From assembly GCF_014839835.1 (NCBI RefSeq), contig NC_071626.1, positions 1,054,001 to 1,118,000 on the forward strand: DNA of 64,000 bases. The letters are read 5' to 3'. This document shows positions 45,719 through 56,956 of the stretch, in pieces. Source of the stretch: Dryobates pubescens. Lineage: Eukaryota > Chordata > Aves > Piciformes > Picidae. Position 1 is the stretch's first letter. Each line of letters begins with the position of its first letter. A program made the position numbers and the translations under genes. The notes beneath the pieces are model-generated. The model was not told the DNA's origin. It was given only the letters and a program-made list of their open reading frames with translations, and made no database searches.

Positions 45719-46765
45719 AGGGCAGAGTCTAGTTGGAGGCTTGTGGCTAGTGCTGTCCCCCAGGGGTTGGTGCTGGGACCATCTCTATTCAATATATTGA
45801 TTAATGGTCTGGATGAAGGAATAGAGTGGACCCTCAGCACTAAGCTGTGGTGCTGAGACAGCAGAAGGCTGTGCTGCATCCAGCGTGACCTGGGCAGGCT
45901 GGAGAGCTGGGCAGGGAGAAATCAAATGAAACTGAGCAAGGACAAGTGCAGGGTGCTGCACCTGGGGGAGAACAACCCCAGGCACCAGGACAGGCTGGGT
46001 GCTGCACCTGGGGGAGAACAACCCCAGGCACCAGGACAGGCAGGGTGCTGCACCTGGGGGAGAACAACCCCAGGCACCAGGACAGGCAGGGGGCTGCACC
46101 TGGGGGAGAACAACCCCAGGCACCAGGACAGGCAGGGTGCTGCACCTGGGGAAGAACAACCCCAGGCACCAGGACAGGCAGGGTGCTGCACCTGGGGAAG
46201 AACAACCCCAGGCACCAGGACAGGCTGGGTGCTGCACCTGGGGGAGAACAACCCCAGGCACCAGGACAGGCAGGGTGCTGCACCTGGGGAAGAACAACCC
46301 CAGGCACCAGGACAGGCTGGGGGCTGAGCTGCTGGAGAGCAGCTCTGGGAGCCCTGGTGGAAAACAAGATGCCCATGAGCCAGCACTGTGCTCCTGTGGC
46401 CAGGAAGGCCAAGGGCATCCTGGGGTGCATCAAGAAGAGTGTGGGCTGCAGGTCAAGGGAGGTTCTCCTGCCCCTCTGCTCTGCCCTGCTGAGGCCACAT
46501 CTGGAATACTGTGTCCAGTTCTGGGCTGCCCAGGTCACGAAGGACAGGGACTTGCTGGATATAAATTCCTTTGGTGCAGGAGTGGTCAGGGACTGGCAGA
46601 GGCTGCCCAGGGAGGTGGTGGAGTCCCCAGCCCTGGGGGTGTTCAACAAACCTGTGGCCCTGGCACTTGAGGCCAGGGTTTGGTGTCCATGGTGGGGTTG
46701 GGTTGCTGGTTGGACTGGGTGATCCCTGGGGGCTTTTCCAAGCCAAACAATTCTCTGCTTCTATG
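45719..46765 (+). repeat. CR1 LINE, ~1 kb copy with internal minisatellite and deletion
   Basis: The longest CR1 here. It begins in the reverse transcriptase region (codons readable as LGPSLFNI and NGLDEGIEW near 45770-45830), contains a 46-bp tandem array, continues through 'gttctgggctgcccaggtca', then jumps from 'gacagggacttgctgg' (about 46555) straight to the 'ggtgcaggagtggtcaggga' 3' block, skipping some 300 bp present in other copies. It ends near 'aacaattctctgcttctatg'. Confidence 0.93.
45951..46325 (+). repeat. 46-bp minisatellite inside CR1, 8 copies
   Basis: Units start at 45951, 45997, 46043, 46089, 46135, 46181, 46227 and 46273, each 'gggtgctgcacctgggggag' + 'aacaaccccaggcaccagga' + 'caggct', with a few variants (gga/gaa, cagg/ctgg). 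The unit is itself CR1 ORF2 sequence. Because 46 is not a multiple of 3, each unit shifts frame, so repetitive open frames appear in several frames on both strands. Confidence 0.96.
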
Positions 46766-47277
46766 TAAACAGCAGGGGTCAAAACGAAAGTGTCTGTAGT
46801 GGTCACATGCAACCTAAATAATTTGTGCTCCTGTTGAGCACTGGAGTTGAAGGAAGCAGAATTATGCCCCTAGGCATGGAGCCATTTAATGAAGGAAAAA
46901 CCAGAGTGATTTCCACAGTGAAGGCTCCTCCTCACAGCAGCCCTTTCTGCTGCCTCCCTGCCATTACAACTCTACTTCAAACCCCAGACTGCAAGGAGTG
47001 CTGTGAGGAGGAAGTGAGATTAGTCAGCCACAGGCTCAGCTGGCCTGGGGGCACCCACTCAGTGAGGAACTCTATGACAGCCAAAGCTGTCACAGGAAGG
47101 TGGTCAGCAGCTGTGTTGAATTGTTCTTGCATCACTGTAGTGATTTGATTACCTTCTGTGCCTGGGGTAGCTGCAGAGCACTTTGCTGGGCCCTAGGAGA
47201 GGTGCTTAAGGTGCTTCTCAGAACTGCTGTAATCCCAGCTGTGATGTGATGCTCTTGGGTGTGTGGGAGGAGGATTC

Positions 47278-47995
47278 CTAGAATCATGGAGTGGGTTGGA
47301 AGGGAGATTCAAGCTCATCCAGCTCCAACCCCCTGCCATGGGCAGGGACACCTCCACCAGCCCAGGCTGCTCCAGGCCTCATCCAGCCTGACCTTGGACA
47401 CCTCCAGGGAGGAAATATCCACAGCCTCCCTGGGCAGCCTGTGCCAGAGTCTCACCACCCTCACTGCAATTCATTTCTTCCTAGTCTCTGTTTCACCCTC
47501 CCCTCCTCAAGCTTCAATCCATTCCCTCTGTTATCAGTCCAAGCCCTTGTCACAAGTCCCTCCCCAGCTCTCCTGGAGCCCTTCAGGTACTGGAAGGCTG
47601 CTCTGAGGTCTCCCTGGAGCCTTCTCTTCTCCAGGCTGAACAGTCCCAGCTTTCCCAGCCTCTCTCCACAGGTGAGGTGCTCCAGCCCTTTGTGGCCCTC
47701 CTTTGGACCCTCTCCAGCAGCTCCAGGTCCTTCTTGTGCTGGGGGCCCCAGAGCTGGAGGCAGTGCTGCAGGTGGGGGCTGAGCAGAGCAGAGGGGCAGA
47801 CTCCCCTCCCTGTGCTGTGCTCTCCCTGCTCTGGCTGCAGCTCAGCACCCAGCTGCCTGCTGGGCTGCCAGGGACCATTGCTGGCTGGTGTTGGGTTTTT
47901 CACCAAGTGACACCCCCGAGGCCTTCTCCTCCAGGCTGCTCTCAGCCACTCTTTGCCCAGCACAGCCTTGCACTTGGGATTGCCCCAGCCCTTAT
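47278..47995 (-). repeat. CR1 LINE, ~700 bp copy
   Basis: Reverse CR1 from tip 'gaatcatggagtgggttgga' through 'tgctccagccctttgtggcc' into the upstream block 'ccttctcctccaggctgctc' and 'agccttgcacttgggattgc'. Confidence 0.92.
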
Positions 47996-48224
47996 TTTCA
48001 CAAAAGAAAGGACAGCCAAAAGGTTGCTGAAACACTCTGCAAGTTTTGCCACACTACCTCTGCAGCACTGTGAAAAATTCCTTTTCATGGGATCTGCCTT
48101 CTCTTCCCTCCCTCCTTTTCTGCTCCCTGTCTCCCCTCCCAAGCCCTCCAAGAAGCTTTTACCTTTTTTGCAGTGGCTCCCCTGAGCTGTTCACATGTTC
48201 AGTAGCACTGCCTAACACTCAATG

Positions 48225-48495
48225 CTTGTGCTGCCTGTGGCTGGCAGAGGTCATTTTCTTCACCACCTAGGATGGGGACTTGCTTTGGATTTGTGCTGCA
48301 GACAGTGCTGATAACTGAGGGATGTTTTGCCTCTTGCTGAGCTGTGCTGACGCAGAGGCAAGGCCTTCTCTGCTCCTCACACCATCGCACCAGCAGCAGG
48401 CTAGGGCTGCACAGGAAGCCGGGAAGGGGACACAGCTGGACAGCTGACCCCCAGGGATGCTCCACACCACATGACATCAGGTGCCCATACAAGGA
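48225..48495 (+). mobile_element. Fragment of the same avian ERVL-type LTR (fossil)
   Basis: Matches the reverse complement of about 44930-45150 ('gctttggatttgtgctgcag', 'gcaaggccttctctgctcct', 'gacacagctggacagctgac'). Only part of the LTR is present. It forms an inverted pair with the 44648-45181 copy about 3 kb away. Confidence 0.75.
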
Positions 48496-49289
48496 CCATT
48501 TTGAATCCTGTGCTTTCCAAATGTTTGTTCCTGCAGGGGGGTGGGAAGCTGTGCCCCAGGCATCTGGCAGAGGGTTCACCTCTTTTTGGGTGATCTCATC
48601 TATCCAAAGCCCCAAACCTCCAAAACCCAAACCCAAAAGCAGCCAAGCAGAAAGTTACCAAGGCTGCTGCCAGCAGACCCAGACCAGAAGCCACTCTGTG
48701 TCCCCAGGAGGAGGGCCCTAGCAGCCTAAATAATGTTTTTCACTATATTTTAATGGTTTAGTAAATAATTGTTGCTTCTCAGCCGCCAGATGTGCTGCAG
48801 ACACAGCAGTGTCTGGGAAGCTCGGAGAGGAGCAGGCTGACATCCAGCATTACCTAAGGAGGCTTGGGGTTGGGGTTTTTTTGCTTCTTTAGAGCTCTTT
48901 GTTTCTAGAGCTCAGCATTTCACCTGTTTAGGTTGGACAGCAAGCAGTGGGAAAGTGCTGAGTATCCACAAGGGTCTCCTTTAGACAGAAGGTCTGCTTC
49001 AGTGGTTGTCACAATTAAACCACAGAGAAAAAGCCACAGCAAGAACGGTTCTGTGTGCAGCCAGGAGGACCACATCTGAACACATCCATTTCACATGCTA
49101 ATGTATGCAAATGAAGCCCTGTGTCCCCACTGCAGAGCGAGGGGGCTGTTAGTGACGAAACCTCCCTGCAGAGAATGTCCTTTCGTGCTTTTCTGGTGGC
49201 GTGTGGCAGCTCACACGGGCTGCAGTGAGGGAGCTGCATTCCAAAAGTGAGGAGGGCAAGGGTGCTGGAAGGCTTGAGGAGGTGCACAA
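48496..49289. other. Intergenic, no gene recognised
   Basis: Unique-looking sequence. An octamer-type ATGCAAAT lies near 49105. Confidence 0.45.
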
Positions 49290-49730
49290 GGGCTCACAGA
49301 GGTGCTGGGGAAGGGTCTGGAGGACAGGGCTGGGAGGAGCAGCTGAGGGAGCTGGGGGTGTTCAGCCTGGAGCAGAGGAGGCTGAGGGAGACCTCATTGC
49401 TCTCTGCAGCTCCCTGAGAGGAGGCTGCAGCGAGGGGGGAGTTGGTCTCTCCTCCCTAGTGTTAAGTGATAGAAGGAGAGGAAATGGCCTGAAATTGTGC
49501 CAGGGGAGGGTTAGATTGGAGAGGAGGAAATACTTCTTTGGTGCAAGAGTGGTCAGGGACTGGCAGAGGCTGCCCAGGGAGGTGGTGGAGTCCCCATGCC
49601 TGGAGGTGTTCAACAAACCTGTGACTATGGCACTCGGGGACACAGTTTGGTGGCCATGGTGGGGTTGGGTTGCTGGTTGGGCTGGATGCTCTTAGAAGGC
49701 TTTTCCAACCCAAACGATCCTGTGATGAGT
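49290..49730 (+). repeat. CR1 LINE, ~440 bp 3' fragment
   Basis: Sense CR1 from 'aggtgctggggaagggtctg' to the tip 'acccaaacgatcctgtgatg'. Confidence 0.92.
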
Positions 49731-49925
49731 TCTGATGCATTTAGATGAGGTTTGGCATCTCTCATGTACTCAGCAGCTGAGGATATCAAATAGATTAGAG
49801 CAACCCTGGACTTGTTAGCTGCATTCTGTGGCGAGAAGGGAGAAGGAAAACTACATGAGGAAGTGTTGTGGGGAGGGTGAAAGAGAGAGGCATCCACTCT
49901 TCTGACTTGTGTTTCATGGCATCTT

Positions 49926-50072
49926 AACACTGGAGCAGGTTGCCCAGGGTGGTGGTGGAGGCCTCATGCCTGGAAACATTCAAGGTCAGGCTTGATGGGG
50001 CTGTGAGCAACCCGGTCGGGTTGGGCATGCCCCTGCTTAGCTCCTCCTTCCAACCCAGTGCGTTCTGTCCGT
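49926..50072 (+). repeat. CR1 LINE, diverged 3' fragment
   Basis: Sense CR1: 'actggagcaggttgcccagg' to 'ccaacccagtgcgttctg'. Confidence 0.85.
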
Positions 50073-50439
50073 GCTTAAATGCTAGGATACAGAGGTGTTT
50101 GCAGTGTCTGTGACTGTACAGAGCCACATTTCTGTGTGTCAGAGAGCTGCCCAGGGTGACAGGAATTGTGCAGACCATCTCAAATTCCTGTTTTCACCCC
50201 AGGAGTAACACTTGACATGGGGTCACAGCACACAGGTTCCTATTCCTGGCTGTGCTGGTAACCCACAGCAAACTGCTTTGTCTTTCTGTGTTTTTATTTC
50301 CCATCACTAATCATGCACAGTGCTGGATGTTATCATCACATTGCAGCTGTAGCAGCACCCTGGGGTGCCTGTGCAGTAATTCTATCCTTTAGCTTCTACG
50401 ATAGGTGATGCTCAGGAACTGTGATGCTCTGGCACTGTG

Positions 50440-50667
50440 CTCAGGCTGCACCAGGGGAGGTTCAGGCTGGATGTTAGGAAGAAGTTCTTCACAGAAAGAG
50501 AGATTGGTCATTGGGATGTGCTGCCCAGGGAGGTGGTGGAGTCCCCATCCCTGGAGGTGTTCAAAAAAGGCTGGGATGTGGCACTTGGAGCCATGGTGTA
50601 GTTGATTAGATGGTGCTGGGTGATAGGTTGGCCTCGATGATCTCAAAGATATTTTCCAACCTGGTTT
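50440..50667 (+). repeat. CR1 LINE, 3' end fragment
   Basis: Sense CR1 from 'accaggggaggttcaggctg' to 'tattttccaacctgg', ending in the microsatellite that follows. Confidence 0.92.
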
Positions 50668-50694
50668 ATTCTATTCTATTCTATTCTATTCTAC
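50668..50694 (+). repeat. (TATTC)n microsatellite at a CR1 tail
   Basis: About five TATTC units expanded from the CR1 terminal repeat (usually ATTCTATG). Confidence 0.92.
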
Positions 50695-50914
50695 TGAAAA
50701 AGGAGGTTCAGTAGCTAGGTGTTACCACGGGAAAGCTGTGTTCAGCAATGTGTGACAGGTTGAGTGACACGCTGCCTCCGCTCAGGCAATGGTACACGGC
50801 CTTGCCAACCTCTCCTGCAGAACCCGCCAGGAGAGGCGAAGGGTATTCGGCTGGCTCGTCCCGCCACCCGCGGCGGCGCGGCCTCAGCCAGAGCACCGTG
50901 CGGGCGGCGGCCCC

Positions 50915-51270
50915 CCGCGCCGCGCCGCCTCCGCCGCGCTGCCGCCCGCAGGCAGCGGGCTCCCCTTTCGGCCGCGGCGGCCCCCCCCGCCGCACCGCCT
51001 CCGCCGCGCTGCCGCCCGCAGGCAGCGGGCTCCCCTTTCGGCCGCGGCGGCCCCCCGCGCCGCGCCGCGCCGCCTCCGCCGCGCTGCCGCCCGCAGGCAG
51101 CGGGCTCCCCTTTCGGCCGCGGCGGCCCCCCCCGCCGCGCCGCCTCCGCCGCCGCTGCCGCCCGCAGGCAGCGGGCTCCCCTTTCGGCCGCGGCGGCCCC
51201 CCCCGCCGCGCCGCCTCCGCCGCCGCTGCCGCCCGCAGGCAGCGGGCTCCCCTTTCGGCCGCGGCGGCCG
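50915..51270 (+). repeat. 70-75-bp GC-rich tandem repeat, five copies
   Basis: The string 'ggcagcgggctcccctttcg' + 'gccgcggcgg' recurs at 50951, 51021, 51096, 51167 and 51238 (periods 70, 75, 71, 71), separated by CCG/CGC-rich spacers of slightly varying length. It ends about 140 bp before the UBE2N ATG, so it lies in or beside the core promoter. The long Arg/Pro/Ala-rich open frames here are artefacts. Confidence 0.96.
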
Positions 51271-51411
51271 GGCGGGCCCGGGCGCGGCCTACATTGCCCG
51301 GCGTCCCGCGCCGAGGGGCGGCGCCGCCGGAAGCGCCGCGCGGGCTACTTCCGGCTGTGCGCGAGCCCCGAGCCTTGGCGAGCCCGCGAGCCTGCAGCGC
51401 GAGGAGACAAG

Positions 51412-51441
51412 ATGGCCGGGCTGCCCCGCAGGATCATCAAG
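51412..51441 (+). CDS. UBE2N: UBE2N (Ubc13), first coding exon
   Basis: UBE2N is the E2 ubiquitin-conjugating enzyme that, with UBE2V1/V2, builds K63-linked chains in NF-kB signalling and DNA-damage tolerance. Ten codons, MAGLPRRIIK, then a GTAGCC donor. The peptide is identical to the start of human UBE2N, and the human first coding exon also ends after this Lys, before ETQRLLAEP. The rest of the UBC fold (active-site Cys87 exon included) was searched for in all frames to the window end and not found, so it lies further right. The neighbour MRPL42, transcribed the other way about 8 kb to the left, supports the assignment: I recall the two being divergent neighbours in human. Confidence 0.9.
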
Positions 51442-54127
51442 GTAGCCCCGCGCCGCGCCCCGCCGCGCCGCGCGCCGCCGGGGGCCCTGGGGGCGGCCGC
51501 GCCGGCTCCCGCGCGGCGGGCAGGGCCGGGCCGGGGTTGGCGCCGCTTCCGGTGCCCGGGAGCGGGGCCGCGCGGGGGTAGGGCCGCTCCCAGGCCTCCT
51601 TCTTCGCTCGCCGGGCGGGGGGCGACTCGCCGCCGGGCCCGGCCGCCGCGGGAGGCGGGGAGGCTAGCGAGCCGTGCTAGGCCCGGCCTCCCCCGCGTTT
51701 CCCGCCGCCGCCTGTGGGGGCTTCTGGGCTCGTTGGCGGCGTGCGCGGGCGGTGGGGAGCGGCTGGGCCCTCGCGGCGAGCGGGAGCGGGCCCGCGTCTG
51801 CGGCGGTGACCGCTCGGGCGACGCCGGCGCTTCGCAGCCTTCTTCGTCGCCGTCCGTCGGGTGCTTGCGCGCCCGTTCCTAGGCCCGGCGCTTGGGAAGG
51901 CGGCGGGCACGCACTCCCGGCCCTTTCCGCTGTCGGTGTGGCTCCTCGCCGGGGCCGCACCGCAGCGCCCTGCCTGGCCCCGGCTCCCTGGCACAGCTCT
52001 TGGGCTGGAGGAGCGCGGCGGGGGTGCAGGGCTCGGGTGCCTCCTTTTGTGCGAGAAGGGACAGACCACACCGAATCGTTAACCGGGGGCTGCAGCTGTG
52101 CGTCAGGGTCATCCGTACCGGTGCGCACTGGGCCGGGCTGGTGACTGCTGCCTGCGCCCCGAGCCGTCGGCCCTCACGGGTCTAGCTGGTGCTTCAGCGT
52201 CTTGCTTCGGCTTTCATTTACCAAGCTTTGTAAAGGGCTCTCAAGCTGGGGGTACCTTCAGCTGGCCTTCCCGTCGCAGTTTCAGCTTTAGACTTGAATG
52301 GTTTGGAGTGGCTCAGCGCAGACAGAGCTGCACTGGAAGCTGTCGAAGGGGCTTGGTTCTGTAGCTAGCATGGCCATTTGCAGGAGTGTGAATCAAAGGC
52401 CTCAGATTGGTGAGGACTCCCTTTGTCAAAGTCACCAAGTGATTCTAGTAACGTTTGTCAGCCTTCAGCAAGTAAGAAGCATCCTGTGACGTGAACAAAT
52501 GTCACACAAATAATTTATAACACTGCAAAGCTCTCCTGGCTGAACGTGCAGCGCTGGCAGCCCTTGGAACACACCTGAGTAGAGGATGTTTAGTCGTGGA
52601 TGCAAAAGATAACTTGGCTTCATGGAGAAAATCCACTGTGATCTAGTAGTAATGGTGATGGAGATGAGGTAGAAAGGCAGGAGTGGTGTTTATGATGTGT
52701 GGAACAGACTGAATCATGACTGCTGCTCGGAGCTGTAAGCAGTGAAAAATAACAAAGACAAATCTTACAGCATGAGTTTGACACTGGTCCAGCTGCCTCA
52801 GTGCACAGCATGCAGGGCTGGCTGTGTCTCAGGTGTGAGAGGGAGCACTGATTCATAACAGAGGAAATGCTCCTCGTCACAGGGCTGTGCTAGGAGCTCC
52901 CTCCTGCTGCTGCTCTCTCTGGTAGGATTTGTTATTTTTTTAAGAGCTCTTGGCAATTCCTCTGAGTACAGCCAAGAAGTGCCCCTACTTGTGTGCAGAT
53001 TTCCTTCTTGGCACTTCTGGGGTTTCATGGTCTCTCTGGAGAAAACCTGGAGCAGCTCACACTGCTGACTCCGACCACGTGTGGTTGCAGGGAAAGGTTT
53101 CCTCTCCTGGAGGAGAGGAGGCGAAGGGCAGCAGCAGAGGCACCTGGAAGCTAAGGCTTCCCTCTCTTGATCACCCTGAAGAGTTTGGGGGATTGGTTGA
53201 TCTTGGGTTGGTTGTGTTAGATGAGCAGTTCTCTAGCTCCCCTGCTGCTGCCAGGTGTGCATATGGTCCAGGACTTGAATCTGCCTCAGCACTACAGCCT
53301 CAAAAAGGTGCAAAGTCATGCTGGGAAATCTTGTAGCTGCGGAGGTGCAGACCTGGAAATGCCTCCTGGAGCCTTCGGGAGTCTCCAGGGAGAGCACTTT
53401 TGATCTTCTCTATCCTGCCAGTCTTGATGCTAGAGTTAAGTTTCCTGCTGCTGGTTGTCTTAGAGGAAGGGAGTGAACTCTTCTTGCTGGTGAGAGTTTG
53501 AAAGAAAGTGGAACCAGAAGAGAGAGCTGGGGAAGAGCTGTAGAAGGTGAAATAACTTCAGGAGGAGCAGGAGCTGATGATTAATGATTTTCTTGTAATG
53601 CACAACAAGAAGTGTGATGACTAAATGGCTTGGGTTCCTGCTAGGGAGAGCTCTTCTCTGCATGCAGCCTTTGTGCTGCCCCCAGAGGGGCCTGGCAGTG
53701 GCTGGCTGGGGCCAGGAGTGCATATCTGGGCTGTAACAAGGTACAGAATCCAGCGAGCTGCTCAAGATGCAGTCGGCGTTCCTGGTCTTGACCGGCTGCT
53801 GGCAGATGGCCTGGCTCTCAGGTTGACTAGCAGCCCTGGCTGTGTGCAGCCTGTCATCTAGCTCAGCAGGAGAGCAGCAGCTCTCCTTGTCTCAGCAGAG
53901 AGCTCTGCTTTGTATGTCCAGTACTTGCCCCAAATGCAAATTTTTGCCCTCAGGTTACTTGGTTTAGAAACTCAGACTTGAAGCAAGCTGAGGGGGATGA
54001 TCTGTAAGCTCAAGACATGACAGCACATCGAGGGTGGAGACTCCCTTTGTACTGGGAGCTCCTTGGAAAAGACAAGGAGTGATGGGGACAAGTTACTGCT
54101 GGGGAGATTCCCAGTGGGCTCCAGAAG

Positions 54128-54322
54128 GAAATGTTCCCCCTGGGCACAGTCAGGCACTGGAATCATCTCCCAAGGGCAGTGGTGGAGTCCTCTCCCTTGG
54201 GCAGTTGGAAGGCTCAGCTTGGCAGGGTGCTGGGCCAGCTCCTTGCAACTCCACTCTCAGCTGGAAGGGTTGGAGCAGATGATCCTTGGGGGTCCATTCC
54301 AACCTGGCACTCTGGGATTCTG
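54128..54322 (+). repeat. CR1 LINE, diverged 3' end
   Basis: Sense CR1 ('tcaggcactggaatcatctc' to 'tccaacctggcactctggga'), a less common subfamily. Confidence 0.82.
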
Positions 54323-55129
54323 CTGTAGGGTTCTGGCTTAGTGTTAGAACATCACAAATGGTGAGTAGAAAGTGATGATAGTTTTGGGTCCTTAAAGATC
54401 CAGTTGGAAAAGCTTCTTGTGAGCAGAGCAAAGAGAGAAGAGGTGGTTTTGTTTTCTTCAGTAGTCAAAAAACCCCAAAGGTCCTCTGAGAATGATTTTA
54501 ACAAGAAAATGGATTAATGCAAGATGGCAATCAAGGTGTGGTGTGGCACAGTTACACAGATGTCTGGGTTTGGTGCTGCAAGCTCTGTTCTTGGCACTCA
54601 GCCTTCAGGAGTGAGGCCTTGCAGTGTGCAGTGAATGAAGGCAGCGATTTCCACCTCCCTCCCTGCCCTGATTCTCTCCCGCGTTGCAGAGTCACGGAGT
54701 GCCACTTGGGGAAGGAGCTGAATTGCATCTGAGGGAGGGTTTGTCGTTTGTTTTCCCTTTGGCTGACATTCAAACCACCTCCTTGCTCTGTCAAGTGCAG
54801 GCTGGGTCTGAATGGGATGGGCAGTGCTGCTTAGTCTCAGCTTTGCAAGTCCTTCCCCCCCTGCTGCTCTCACTGCTGCAGTGATCTCATCATCCATGAC
54901 TCCATGGCCAGGTCTGTGTCTTGACTGCAGCCAGCTGTTCAGGAGCACTCTTGCTAGGATCACTGCAGCTGCTCCTGAAGTGCTCCATCTGAAGCAGTGT
55001 CTGAGACTCCTTTTTTTTGGTCTTCTGTTTTAATTATTTATTTATTTCTAATGAGTTTGTCAGTGTTAAATTATGGAGGCCTTGGGTTCTTCCCCCACAT
55101 GGTAGCAAGAGGTTGGTTGTGCTGGTGAG

Positions 55130-55664
55130 AGAGGTGATTCTCCTGCTCCCCTCTGGTGAGACCTCCCCTGCAGTAGTGTGTGCAGCTGTGGGACCCCCAG
55201 CACGAGAAGGATGTGGACCTGATGGAGCAGGTCCAGAGGAGGTGGAGGCCTCAAAGATGATCAGAGGGATGGAGAACCTCTGCTGTGGGGACAGGCTGAG
55301 AGAGCTGGGGCTGTGCAGCCTGCAGAAGAGAAGGCTCCAGGGAGACCTCAGAGCTGCATTTCAGTACCTGAAGAGGACCTCCAGGCAGGCTGGGGAGGGA
55401 CTGTTCAGAAGGGCTGTGGGGATAGGCCCAGGGGCAATGGTTTGGACCTGGAGCAGGGCAGAGTTAGGTTGGACATCAGGAGGAAGCTCTGCAGAGGGAG
55501 GCTGGGGAGACACTGGCACAGGCTGCCCAGGGAGGGGGCTGAGGCTCCATCCCTGGGGACATTCAAGCTCAGCCTGGCTGTGTCCCTGGCAGCCTGCTGC
55601 CTGCAGGGGAGTTTGACAGGATGACCTTTGAGGCTGCCTCTCAACCCAATGCATTCTGTGAATG
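55130..55664 (+). repeat. CR1 LINE, ~535 bp 3' fragment
   Basis: Sense CR1 from 'ggtgattctcctgctcccct' to the tip 'caacccaatgcattctgtga'. Same subfamily as 1685-2245 and 9831-10237. Confidence 0.93.
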
Positions 55665-56084
55665 TGTGCTGGGAGAAGCTATTTCCACACTGCTGCCAGG
55701 GAGCTGCTTGCAGCAGTTTGCAGGCATCTGGGATCATCTGAACTGCTGACTCATGAAATGCTCCTCCAAGGAGTGACATTTCCAGGAGGTGTTCTGGAGA
55801 CTCTGGTGGTGGATGTGGTGATAGGTGCCTCCAGCATTCAGTTAGAGGTTAGCATAAGCAGCATTTGATGCTTTAAAAAGGAGAGATCAGCCATCTAGCC
55901 CCTGGGACACTTGGCAGGTGTTTTCAGTCAGTATTCCTGGCAGCTGACTTCAGCTGCCCCATTTTGTTGTGGAAGCTATGGGCCTCTGGGGCATGGACAT
56001 CTGTCTCCAGGTGAACACTGCAGTCACCATTGCTTACTGACTTCTCTGGTGTTTCTGTTGCTGTATTTCTGCTTTTGAGGCTGT

Positions 56085-56445
56085 CAGGGAGTGACAGGAC
56101 TGGGGGGAATGGAGCAAAACCAGAAGTGGGGAGATTCAGGTTGGATGTGAGGAGGAAGTTCTTCCTCATGAGGGTGGTGAGAGACTGGCACAGGTTGCCC
56201 AGGGAGGTGGTGGAAGCCTCCTGCTCATCCCTGGAGGTGTTTGCAGCCAGTCTGGAGGTGGCTCTGGGCAGCCTGCTGTAGTGTGAGGTGTCACAGTATC
56301 ACCAAGGTTGGAAGAGACCTCAAAGATCATCAAGTCCAACCTGTCACCACAGACCTCATGACTAGACCATGGCACCAGTGGCAGGGGCTTGGAACTGGCT
56401 GATCCCTGAGGTCCCTTCCCACCCTGACAGTTCTGTGGTTCTAGC
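56085..56445 (+). repeat. CR1 LINE, interrupted by another CR1
   Basis: Sense CR1 in two pieces: 56085-56290 ending '..ctgtagtgtgaggtgtc', and 56377-56445 resuming at 'ggcaggggcttggaactgg'. Between them sits the reverse CR1 tip at 56291-56376. Confidence 0.88.
56291..56376 (-). repeat. CR1 LINE tip nested in another CR1
   Basis: Reverse CR1 tip, 'acagtatcaccaaggttgga' to 'ctagaccatggcacca', inserted into the sense CR1 at 56085-56445, hence younger than it. Confidence 0.88.
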
Positions 56446-56692
56446 TTCTTGTTCCCTGGATTAAAAAAGTCCAAATAATGTGAGCTCCACACCTTCTGTG
56501 GTGTTCTGCCTTGCTTTGGTGGTTAGGCACAAACCCCATTCCCCCCAGACCCTGCTGGCCCTTGGCACCTGTCAGAGGGGCTGTATTGTGGTCTCTGTCA
56601 TGTCCCTGCCCTGTGTGCTGTCCCTGGCAGGAGGGTGAGCACTCAGGGAGTGGCTGGAGAGTTTGGGCACTGCTCAGCTTCAAACCACCTTA

Positions 56693-56765
56693 TTCATGGA
56701 GTCATGGAATGATTGGAAGGGACCCTGAAGATCCAGTTCCACCCCACCATGGCATTCTTTCCCCC
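56693..56765 (-). repeat. CR1 LINE, short 3' tip
   Basis: Reverse CR1: 'catggagtcatggaatgatt' then 'ggaagggaccctgaagatcc'. Confidence 0.8.
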
Positions 56766-56956
56766 TGCCTCCCCAGAACACATAGAGGGCTGTGCAGCCC
56801 TCTGAGTCTTCTTGCCAGGCAGCTGGTGTGGCACAGGCTGGCTGTGGTGGCAGCAGGGGCTGGAAGCCTGAGGTTTGGCAGGACAGCTCTTCTGTGGAGG
56901 TGTGGGAGGCAGACTGAGAAGGAGGCTTGGGCCCAGAGGATAAAGAGCACTTTCCA

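Larger units (their letters stand above)
50800..52150. promoter_or_regulatory. UBE2N: CpG island promoter of UBE2N
   Basis: A very CpG-dense block around the first exon. The proximal promoter has two ETS-type motifs (CCGGAAGC at 51327-51334 and ACTTCCGG at 51347-51354), a ZNF143/THAP11-like element (51288-51307, ctacattgcccgg core) and a CAAGATGGCCG YY1-type motif over the start codon. No TATA box. Confidence 0.8.

Noticed and set aside
45785-46722. Long repetitive open frames on both strands (Cys/Pro/Gly-rich)
   Set aside because: Produced by the 46-bp CR1 minisatellite. The unit is not a multiple of three, so all frames look alike.
41706-51270. CRISPR-like arrays
   Set aside because: The repeats here are direct tandem arrays without unique spacers, in a vertebrate genome.
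50748-51882. Long Arg/Pro/Ala-rich frames of up to 372 codons
   Set aside because: GC-rich CpG island and tandem repeat lack stop codons by composition. Only the 10-codon UBE2N exon is supported by similarity and a splice site.
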